NCBI RefSeq assembly: GCF_000186865.1
Contig: NW_008705564.1
Span: 1,285,315 to 1,349,314 of the forward strand
Reading direction: 5' to 3'
Origin: Aureococcus anophagefferens
Lineage: Eukaryota; Sar; Pelagophyceae; Pelagomonadales; Pelagomonadaceae
DNA length: 64,000 nucleotides
Positions 44,671 through 52,703 of this stretch are shown here, piece after piece. Positions within the stretch are counted from its first letter, which is position 1, and the number at the start of each line of letters is the position of its first letter. The notes beneath the pieces are model-generated. The model saw only the letters and a program-made list of their open reading frames with translations, did no database searches and had not been told where the DNA came from. A program made the position numbers and the translations under genes.

Positions 44671-45826
44671 CTAGACGTGCTGTTTAGTATACGTGAAACC
44701 CGGACGTCCGGCCCGGGCCTCCTGCTCCGCGAGCGCGAGCACCGCGGCCGCGGGACACGGGGGGTTCGCGCTCCGCGCGTAGAGGCACGACGGTCGCGTG
44801 GGGTCCTCCGCCGCGAGCGCGAGCACCGCGCCCGCGTCTCTCCAGTGAGGCGCGGGGACGCCGTGGAAAAAGTGCGCGTGCGTCGCGTCCGCGGTCGAGG
44901 GCTGGTAGAGCACGACGCCGTCGCTCGCGAAGGCGGACACGTACGAAAAGCTGCTCTTCGCCGTCACGAGAACGTCGGCCGAGACCATGTCCGCGATCGC
45001 CTGGAGCGGGTCGCCGTCGAGGTGCATCGTGGCCAGCTCCGGGAGCCGGCCGAAATCTTCGGGACGGCCCTCCGAGTAGACGTGGAACTCGAGGCGCGAG
45101 CCCCGGAAATACGTCGGGAGCGCGCGCGCCATTCGCTCGTACCACGCGTTGTCGGTGACCCGGTATTTGTCCCGGCGCCTCGCGGGGCTCACGTCTCCTC
45201 GGCGGACGTGCATCGCGACGACGACGCGGTCCGAGGGCGCGATGGCGGAGGGCGGCAGCGCGTCCGACGAGTTCTGAGCCCTCTCAAAATTTCTGCGCGC
45301 GGACGGCGCGCGGTGCGAGGGTCGTCGAGTTCTGGACCCAGAGTCGGGAAGCGTACTCGGCGCAATAGACGCACCCCGCGCCGCCGAGGCTTCTCGCCGC
45401 GGCCGCGAGGCCCGCGCGCAGGCCCGCCTCGTTGCTAAATTTCGCGAGGTGGATGCAAGTCGCAAAGTCGGGCGGGCGGGTCACGATGCTTGGCAAGCCG
45501 AGGCCCTTCAGAAGCGCTTGGCAGCTATACCTGCGCACGCGGGGAGATTTCGCGAGCGCCGGCCGGCGCGACGCTCGTCGACTCGGCGCTCGCTCGCCCG
45601 TGAGATATAAATGCTTCTGGCCCGTGGGAGCTTGCAATGGGGCCGCCCGCCTCCATTCCAAATTCTTCCGCCATGAACAAGAGGTACCTGATGAAGGGCG
45701 TGGGGACGTGCGACGAGTCGTGACGCTGACGGGCGCGTGGCCAGAACGCCATTCGCACCGCACCCATCTCCGCGAGCGTGAGCATAAAACACGGTGCGCG
45801 AGGCGACCAGATGTGGAGCCGCGCAT
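44671..45826 (-). pseudogene. GT11-like fucosyltransferase gene broken by frameshift(s)
   Basis: The 3' part (44671 to ~45285) encodes the alpha-1,2-fucosyltransferase-like core: VVVAMHVRRGDVSP contains the HxRRxD motif for GDP-fucose, and DVLVTAKSSFSYVSAFASDG (quoted in part) is the typical donor-site region. The upstream part in a second frame reads CVYCAEYASRLWVQN ... VRAQKF then TGA. Removing one T from the AAATTTT run at about 45286-45292 would connect KF to ERAQNSSDALPPS. Farther 5' (45530-45860) coding signs switch frame again, with a possible signal peptide MTPAQLLVVLATCAAPHLVA. Either a decaying gene or uncorrected indels. Confidence 0.6.
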
Positions 45827-45987
45827 GTCGCGAGGACGACCAGCAGTTGCGCTGGGGTCATCGCAGATGTCGTGAGCCCACGCCGTGTGGCGAAGGATTT
45901 AGCGACTCAAACTCAAGTCTCCGCTTTGCCAGCGGAGCCCCCTTTCAGGCCTCTGACTAGCGGGCACCTTACGTCGCCTTCGGGCAC

Positions 45988-47487
45988 TCAGGCGTAGCCC
46001 TCGAGCTCGCTGTCCGAGTCCTCGTCCATGGGGACGGGGGCCTGGGGCGGCGGCTTGGCCGCCATGCCCGGCGGCTTCGGCTCGCCGGAGACGCAGGCCT
46101 TGCAGCGGCGCGTCGCGCCCTTGGAGAGCTGGGTCTTCGAGAAGAGGGCCGGGTCCGTCGCGCCGCAGGCGGCGCAGGGGAACTGGTGGAGGGCCTGCCA
46201 CCCGGCGGCCGGCGCGCCGAGGCCCGGCGGCGCGGGCGCGGCCTTCTTCGCGGGCGCGGGCGCGGGCGCGGGCGCGGCCCGGGGCAGCCCCGGCGGCGGC
46301 GGCGCCTTCGACAGGCCCGGCGGCGCGGCGGGCTTGGGCGCGGGCTTCTTCGGGGAGCCGGGCGGCGTCTTCTTCGCCGGCCGGGGCGACGCGGGCTTGG
46401 CCGCGGGCTTGAGGCCCGGCGGCGGCGCGGGCGCGCGCGCGTCCGCCGCGGGCGCGGGCGCGGGCTTCGGCGCGGCGGCCTTCTTGGGCGCCTCGACGAG
46501 CTCGGGCTTCGCCGGCGGCGGCGCCGCGGCGTGGGAGACGCGGCGGGGCTTGTCGCGGGAGACGAAGCCCCAGTTTTTCAGGGCTTTGGCGAGCGCGGAG
46601 CCCTCGGTCGCCGAATTCTCGCAGTGGCCGAGGCCGTCCTCGACGTGGAGCGTGAGCTTCTTGTAGCCGCGGTCCAACAGGCGGCTCAGGGACCGCAGGC
46701 AGAGCGACGGCGCGATGGTCGCGTCGCGGGACCCGTGCCAGACGACGACCTTGAGCTGCTTGTTGGACGACGACACGGGCGTCGCGGAATAGAGCTGCCC
46801 GAAGGAGCAGAAGACGCCGCCGACGCACTTGGCGTGGGTCGTCGCCGCGTCCAAGGCCGTGCAGCCGCCCTGGGACTCGCCGAAGAGGGCGACCCTGCCG
46901 TAGTCGCCGCCGTAGCGCGCGGCCTCGCCGTCCATCGCCGCGTGGACCAAACGCCGCGACTCCGCCAAATCGTGCAAATCGATGTCCTCCTCGATCTCCG
47001 GCCGGCCCTCGGCGCCCCCGTGGTCGCTGAAGTAGTCGTGCCAGGCCGCCTCCGTCGGCTTGTCGGGGCCGTAGCACGAGATCTTCCGCCGCGGCGCGTT
47101 CAAAAACACGAGCCGCACTTTGTCGCGCGCGTCGCCCATCTGCTCGAGCTGCGGCAGCCAGGACTCGGCGCAGGACCGCCCGCTGCAGGCGAAGCCGTGG
47201 AGGAGGAGCAGGGAGCAGGTGGCCTCGGCGCCGTGCGCCGGCTCGACGACGTAGGGCCGCGGCAGCTGCGGGGGCTTCGGCTCGCCGGCGACGTCCGCCC
47301 GCACCGTGTTCGGCGACCCGTTCTCGTCCGTCGCCGGCCGCGGGCGGTCGCCGGACCGGCGGTTCCGCCCGCCGCGGCGCTGGCGCCCGTTGGCGCTCAT
47401 GACAGACGCGAGCTTCGCGCGCTTCGCGGCGATCGCCGGCGTTTGCCCGCCGCTGCGCGAGCGAGCGCGCGCCGCCGCGGAGAGCAT
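45988..47487 (-). CDS. Alpha/beta hydrolase (acyl-protein-thioesterase-like) with C-terminal Stc1-like zinc motif
   Basis: 499 residues from ATG 47487 (alternative MSANGRQRR at 47400). Hydrolase domain: CSLLLLHGFACSG oxyanion region, nucleophile GESQGG (~199), Asp in WHGSRDATI (~251) and His in DGLGHCEN (~285), a full catalytic triad as in the phospholipase/carboxylesterase family. A long Pro/Ala/Lys linker follows. The end has CAACGATDPALFSKTQLSKG, then RRCKACV, an Stc1-type zinc pattern also found in the MYND protein at 37416-38411. Depalmitoylation or ester hydrolysis is plausible; the zinc module may recruit it to a partner. Confidence 0.85.
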   Translation of the reverse strand: MLSAAARARSRSGGQTPAIAAKRAKLASVMSANGRQRRGGRNRRSGDRPRPATDENGSPNTVRADVAGEPKPPQLPRPYVVEPAHGAEATCSLLLLHGFACSGRSCAESWLPQLEQMGDARDKVRLVFLNAPRRKISCYGPDKPTEAAWHDYFSDHGGAEGRPEIEEDIDLHDLAESRRLVHAAMDGEAARYGGDYGRVALFGESQGGCTALDAATTHAKCVGGVFCSFGQLYSATPVSSSNKQLKVVVWHGSRDATIAPSLCLRSLSRLLDRGYKKLTLHVEDGLGHCENSATEGSALAKALKNWGFVSRDKPRRVSHAAAPPPAKPELVEAPKKAAAPKPAPAPAADARAPAPPPGLKPAAKPASPRPAKKTPPGSPKKPAPKPAAPPGLSKAPPPPGLPRAAPAPAPAPAKKAAPAPPGLGAPAAGWQALHQFPCAACGATDPALFSKTQLSKGATRRCKACVSGEPKPPGMAAKPPPQAPVPMDEDSDSELEGYA

Positions 47488-47580
47488 GGCCCTCGGCCAA
47501 AAACCGTCGCGCGCGTCCGCATAAATCGGCCGACGCGGCCATCGACCGCATACATGCGCCGCATACATACGTGCGCATCG

Positions 47581-48633
47581 ATGCGACGCTGCGCGGCGCT
47601 GCTCCTCGCGACGACGACGGCTCTGAACCCGCTGCAGAGGTGGCAGTACGAGCAGAAGCAGAAGGCGCCCGTGCGCTACAGCGGCGCGCGGGACCTCGCG
47701 AGCCTGTCGCCCGTCTTCTGGCGCTGGGTCGCCGACGCCGACCAGCCGTCGGCGCTCGCCTGCCCGGAGCTCGAGCCGACGCGCGCGCGGCGCCTCGCGG
47801 ACGCCGCCAGAGACCTCTGCGGCGTCGACGTCGCCTGCGACGCCGTCGCCGGCGTGTCGACGCTGACCGTCGCCGACCGGCCGCCGGGCCGGCGCTTCGA
47901 CGCGCCGAGCGAGACGGACACGTCCGGCGACGCGGCGCGCGCCGCGGGCGCGGCGGCCGCGCGGCGAAAGACGGAGGCGTTCGTCGAGCGCGTGCTCGTG
48001 CAGATGCGGCAGTGCCCCTTCACGGGCTCCAAGTCCCGCGCGGCCGTGGGCCTCGAGGAGTTCGGCGTCGACGCGGCGCCGATCCTCTACGGCTACTCGG
48101 CCGCGGGCGACGTCGCCGGGCTGCTCGCGGACGTCTGGGCGGTCCTCGACGGCTTCCGGCGCGCGGGGCCCGACGGCTACTCGTCGATCCTCATCGCCTG
48201 CCCGGCCTTCGACGGCGACTTCGAGAAATGGACGCGGGAGATCTTCCCGGCGCTCGAGGCGACGCTGCTGGCCGCGGACGCGTCCCGCGAACTGGGCATC
48301 GTGTGCTTCCATCCCGACTACGCGACGCCGGACCCGCAATGGCTCGCGACGCACCGCTTCGGCCACATGTACGCGCCGCCGACGCTGCGGCGCTGGCTCG
48401 AAAACGCCGACGCGGACCTCGCGGGCGCGCTCGACGACGACGACCTCCAGTACCTCGGCTCCTACATGCGGCGGACGCCCGTCGCGACGATCAACGTCCT
48501 CTGGAGCGCGCAGCTCGAGGCCGCGGAGCGCAAGCGCGAGAGCAAGGCGCTCTACGCGCGGAACCTCCGGCGGCTCCACGGCGAGGGCCGGGACGCGCTC
48601 GAGGACGCCGCGCGGCGCGAACGGCGGGGCTAA
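47581..48633 (+). CDS. DUF1415 family protein
   Basis: 350 residues. Start MRRCAALLLATTTALNPLQR looks like a signal or plastid presequence; a second ATG at 47554 is in the same frame. The family core: FVERVLVQMRQCPFTGSKSR (~140), IVCFHPDYATPDPQW (~240) and SYMRRTPVATINVLWSAQLE (~300), the DUF1415 ends around conserved HP and RxP-T-hydrophobic motifs. Biochemical role unknown. Divergent from the hydrolase gene: 93 bp between ATGs. Confidence 0.8.
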   Translation: MRRCAALLLATTTALNPLQRWQYEQKQKAPVRYSGARDLASLSPVFWRWVADADQPSALACPELEPTRARRLADAARDLCGVDVACDAVAGVSTLTVADRPPGRRFDAPSETDTSGDAARAAGAAAARRKTEAFVERVLVQMRQCPFTGSKSRAAVGLEEFGVDAAPILYGYSAAGDVAGLLADVWAVLDGFRRAGPDGYSSILIACPAFDGDFEKWTREIFPALEATLLAADASRELGIVCFHPDYATPDPQWLATHRFGHMYAPPTLRRWLENADADLAGALDDDDLQYLGSYMRRTPVATINVLWSAQLEAAERKRESKALYARNLRRLHGEGRDALEDAARRERRG

Positions 48634-48723
48634 CGAGCTGGTCACGCCGGGGAGCCGCGAGGGGCGCTCGCCACGTATGTGGCGGCGCACACCGAGATGC
48701 CCCGAGGGCGCGCCCGACGGCCG

Positions 48724-50768
48724 TTAAAACAGCACCCGCGCCCACGCCCCGAGGACGGCGACGGCCTCCCGCTCCGCGAGCGCTTTGGCCGCGTCGAGGC
48801 CCGGCGTCCGCGGCTTTCGCTCCGTGTGGGCCCAGGCGCGCTCGTGGAGGTTCGTCACCCAGCACCGCGTGTTCCAGTGGGCCTGGACCTGGGGGTGGAG
48901 CACGTGCTCGACCCCGGCCCAGTCGATTCCCGGCCGCGCGTCGACGACGTCCGTGCCGACGTAGTACGCGGCGACGAGGGCGCTGATGGCGCCGTCGCAG
49001 GCGCGGAAGAGGTCGCGGAGCTCGTTGTTGTCGAGGCGCCGGCCGCTGCCGGCGCAGAGCTCGTCGCAGTAGGCGATGAAGAACTGGTCCTCGTGGCGGT
49101 CGTACGTCTCGTGCGGGATCCCCGAGAACGTGCCGCCGAGGAGCAGCGGCAGGGGCCCGAAGCCCGCGCCGCCCCAGTCGAAGGGCGCCACGAGCACCTC
49201 GTACTTGGCGTCGCCCATGGTGAATTTCGCGTTGTCCGGCTGGAGGTTCGCGTGCGCGAAGACGCGCAGCCGCGGGTCGAAGAGGATCCGCGCGAGGAAG
49301 AGCGGCAGGTAGGACGCGGCGTCGAGCGCGCTCGCTTCGAAGCCGTCGACGTCGAGGGCGCGGAAGAGCCCCGCGGTGCGCGCGAAGGCGAAGCCCTTGG
49401 CGCCGAGCCGCGCCGCGCACCGCCGCGCGAGCCATCGCCCGGGCTTCGTCGCGAGGCAGAGAAAGCAGCACCGGACCGCGGCGGCGAAGAGCCACGCGCC
49501 CAAGGTCGTCGGCCTTTCGTAGAGCGCGGCGTAGACGGGATGGGCGATGTTCGGGCCGCCCCAGACCTGCGTCGCGGCCGCGCCGAAGTCGCCGCGCTCC
49601 GCGGCCGCCGCGAGTTGGCCCTGGCAGCGCATGAGCGCGCCGTAGTAGTGCTCGAGGCGCAGGGGCCAGGGGCAGGGGTCGTAGCGGTCCCGGAACTTCT
49701 CCCGGTGCGGGAGCGTCGTCCCCGGGAGCGGCGCCGTCAGCTCCTTGCGGTTCGAGGGGTCGAGCATGACCTGGGCAGCACAAGGGTGATTCAACGTCGC
49801 TTCAACGTGAATGTTCCGCGCGCGCGCGTTCCGAAAAAAGCATCCATGCTTCGAGACCGTTCCGAGAGATGATCGCTCGTCCAAAAATCAGCCGAAACGT
49901 GTGGAAAACGGCCGAGATATGAGCCTTTGAAGTTGGGAATTTCGCTCTCTTCTGCTACCCTGAGCATGACCTCGAGGTCAGAAGGGGGAAAGGAGAAGCG
50001 CTCCGTGACGACGACGTAGTCCGTCGATTGACGGTCGAGGTCGGCGAAGTAGAGCTTGGGCACGTCGAAGGGCAGCACGCCGTGGCCGAGGAACTGGTAG
50101 ACGGACAGCTCCTTGCCGTCGGCGTCGGAGCCGCAGGAGATGCGCTCGCGCCAGCTCCGGTTGTTGTTCGCGCCCCAGGGCACCTTGGCGAAGAGCCGCG
50201 TGTGGAGGTGGGGCGCCGGCTTGGCGTACTCGACGGCGAAGAGCGCCTTCTCGCCCGCGCCGCCCGCGGCGTACTGCCCCTGCGGCGCCAAGACCTCGAA
50301 GTCGAACACGCGCGCGACGGCGTTGTCGTTGCCGAGCGTGCCGCAGGCGCGGAAGGCCCGCGTGAGCCAGGCGGCGTCGTCGAGGTCCGCGATGGCGCCG
50401 GGCAGGGGCACGCCGTGCCACGCGCCGGGCGGCCGCGTGCCCGTCCGCGCGGCGACGTCGGCCCAGGGCACCTTGACGAAGGGCGGCAGCGGGCCGACGA
50501 GGGCCCGCCCCGCCGGCGGCAGCGGCGCGCCGCCGAGGTCGCCGAGCCGCAGGCGCTCGCCGCCCGTCGTCACGACGCCGTCGCCGTCGGCGGCGGCGAC
50601 CGTGACGCGCGCGCCCTCGCGCGGGCCCTGGGCGACGTGGTAGTCGCAGCCCACCTTGGCGCGCGTCAGCAGGCCCGGCGTGCGGAAGAGCAGCTCCACG
50701 GGCCAGGACGAGACGACGCGCGCGCGCTGGGCGTCGCGCTGCGACGTCGGCGGAGATGGGGCTGCCAT
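48724..50768 (-). CDS. Aminoglycoside-phosphotransferase/ecdysteroid-kinase-like protein, split by an introner
   Basis: Exons 50768-49971 and 49770-48724 give 614 residues. Splicing joins SDLE to VMLDPSNRKEL. The C-terminal half carries a kinase-like catalytic loop, VFAHANLQPDNAKFTM (~438; HxNLxxDN in place of HGDLxxxN), and EVLVAPFDWGGAGFGPLP with the metal-binding Asp, as in EcKinase/APH proteins. The N-lobe includes YQFLGHGVLPFDVPKLYFAD. The first ~120 residues are an extra beta-rich region. The substrate is a small molecule, unknown. The Gly-to-Ala/Asn change in the loop may still allow activity. Confidence 0.8.
49771..49970 (-). mobile_element. Introner family A copy with perfect 8-bp target duplication
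   Basis: A 200-bp intron with duplication GTCATGCT at 49963-49970 and 49763-49770. The element starts CAGGGTAGCAGAAGAG and ends GTGCTGCCCAG on the minus strand. Same length and organisation as the copies at 14111 and 21161. Confidence 0.92.
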
Positions 50769-50862
50769 GCCGCCCGGCACTATCGGTGCAATCAGCCGAG
50801 TTGTTGAAGTGTCGTAACTGTCACGATGGGCCGAACGAGATAGCCCCCCGGCGGCACGTGTC

Positions 50863-52665
50863 ATGCGGGGCGACGCGGCGGCTCTCACGCGCGTCGGCAT
50901 GGAGGCGGAGCAGGCCGCGACGGAGACCGTCGCCCGCGTCGTCGACGGCGCGCTGGCGGCCATCTTCGCCCGGGCGCTGGACGTCGACTGCCGGTCCTTC
51001 GCGTCGACCTGGTTCATGCGCCAGCTGAAGACCGTGGTCAACTTCGTGCCCGTCGCGGACAAAGAACGGGCGGCGCCGGACGCGGGGGCCGAGCCCGAGG
51101 CGTTCCCCATCGACCGCACGGCCTACGGGGCCATGAAGATCCGGCCGTCGTCTCCGCCGCGCGGCGCGTTCGCGTCCCTCGACGCGCTCCGCAAGCACAA
51201 GCGGAAGCACTTCCAGCACAACGCGGCGCCGAAGCACGCGCTGGAGCACCACGAGATGCACGGCCACGAGCCCCACAGCCCGACCCACGGGTCGCCGGCG
51301 CACGGCGGCCACAACCCGCTGAAACCGCCCAAGCCCGTGGACCCCAAGGACTGCGTCATCGAGCTGCCCAAGCCCCGCGTCAACCTCAAGGACGTCCTCC
51401 AGGACACGCACACGCCCAGCGTCATCAAGCTCCTCAAGGAGATGGCCGACGCCGAGGAGCGCGCGAAGCGGCCGCCGGTCCCGGACGAGCCGCCGCCGCT
51501 GCCCGACTTCGACGCGCCCCCGAAGCCGAGCCCGCGCCGGGAGCCGGAGAAGCCCGCCGCCCCGCCGCCCAAGGTGACCTGGACCGTCAAGGCGGGCCAG
51601 TCCTACGCGAAGCAGCGCGCGAAGGGCCGCTGGGCGAAGCTCCAGTGGCGGGTCGCGCACGGCGACGAGCCGTCGGACGCGTCCGTGTCGTCGGCGTCCC
51701 GCGACGGCGGCGACGCGCCCAAGCCTCCCGGCCCGCGGGCCACCGTGCGCAAGAGCGCGCGCGCGACGCTCAAGGGCGCCAGGAGCCGCGCGTCGCTGAA
51801 GAGCCCGGGCCGCGCGTCGCTGAAGAGCCCGGGCCGCGCGTCCCTGCGGAAGGGCGGCAGCCCGTCGCCCGAGCGGCCCGCGGACGAGCCCGAGGACGCG
51901 GGCGGCGACCGCGTCGCCGAGATCGTCCGCGGCGCCGTCGTCCACGCGACCGCGAAGAAGCTCGCGCGCGGCCGCCTCATCGGCGGCGAGCTCCTGGAGG
52001 CCGAGGCCGCGCGCAAGGCCGCGGCCGAGGAGCGCAAGGTCCTCGCGAAGAAGCCCGCGGACGACACCCCCCGGTTCCGCGCGTCCGACGGCCCCGCGTT
52101 CCAGGCCGTCGCGCTCCCGGAGAAGGACGGCGTCGCGCCGGGCGTCACGATCCGCTCGGGCGCCAAGGAGCCCCTCTTCTCCAAGCCCTTCTCCGTGCCG
52201 GACCGCCTCAACCACATGACGCGCGCCAAGTACGAGGCGACGCCCCAGCTCCGGCCCGAGAGCGCGAGTCCGCGGCCCAAGTCCGCGGGGGCCTCGACGG
52301 CGCGGCCGCGGACCGAGGTCGCCTCGCGGCCCCGGTCCGCGCACCCGGGCCGCCGCGCCGTCGAGCGGCCGCCCGACGCCGGCGACCCGCGGCGGCCCCG
52401 GCCCAAGTCGTCGGGCCCCGCGCGGCCCGCGGCGCCGCCGCCGTCGGCGTCGCGGCCCCGGTCCGCGGCCGCGGGGCGCGTCGTGCGGCCGTCGACGGCG
52501 CCGGCGGCGTCGAGCCGGCCCAACGACGAGCGGCCCGCGTCCGGGCGCCTGCGCCGCTGGGGGCTCGACGGCCGCGTGCTCCCCGACGACGGCTCCGACG
52601 CCGGCGGCTTCGTCGAGATCGAGACCGAGGACCTCGGCCTGCTGCCCGTGTCGCTGGAAGTGTAA
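50863..52665 (+). CDS. Low-complexity basic protein with RASLKSPG and RPxSA repeats
   Basis: 600 residues. The N-terminal ~70 residues are helical with a hydrophobic patch (DGALAAIFARALDVDCRSF). The remainder is rich in Pro, Arg, Lys, Ser and His (His-rich 120-150). RASLKSPG is repeated around ~325-345, and RPKSAG/RPRSA-type motifs occur six or more times at ~470-560. An acidic, folded-looking end (GGFVEIETEDLGLLPVSLEV) closes the protein. No enzyme motif. Similar RPKSA-rich tails occur in axonemal proteins, so a flagellar or microtubule role is a possibility only. Its ATG is 94 bp from the divergent kinase-like gene. Confidence 0.7.
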   Translation: MRGDAAALTRVGMEAEQAATETVARVVDGALAAIFARALDVDCRSFASTWFMRQLKTVVNFVPVADKERAAPDAGAEPEAFPIDRTAYGAMKIRPSSPPRGAFASLDALRKHKRKHFQHNAAPKHALEHHEMHGHEPHSPTHGSPAHGGHNPLKPPKPVDPKDCVIELPKPRVNLKDVLQDTHTPSVIKLLKEMADAEERAKRPPVPDEPPPLPDFDAPPKPSPRREPEKPAAPPPKVTWTVKAGQSYAKQRAKGRWAKLQWRVAHGDEPSDASVSSASRDGGDAPKPPGPRATVRKSARATLKGARSRASLKSPGRASLKSPGRASLRKGGSPSPERPADEPEDAGGDRVAEIVRGAVVHATAKKLARGRLIGGELLEAEAARKAAAEERKVLAKKPADDTPRFRASDGPAFQAVALPEKDGVAPGVTIRSGAKEPLFSKPFSVPDRLNHMTRAKYEATPQLRPESASPRPKSAGASTARPRTEVASRPRSAHPGRRAVERPPDAGDPRRPRPKSSGPARPAAPPPSASRPRSAAAGRVVRPSTAPAASSRPNDERPASGRLRRWGLDGRVLPDDGSDAGGFVEIETEDLGLLPVSLEV

Positions 52666-52703
52666 CGTCGAGAAAAAAACAACTTAGTATGCGTATGAAC
52701 AGG

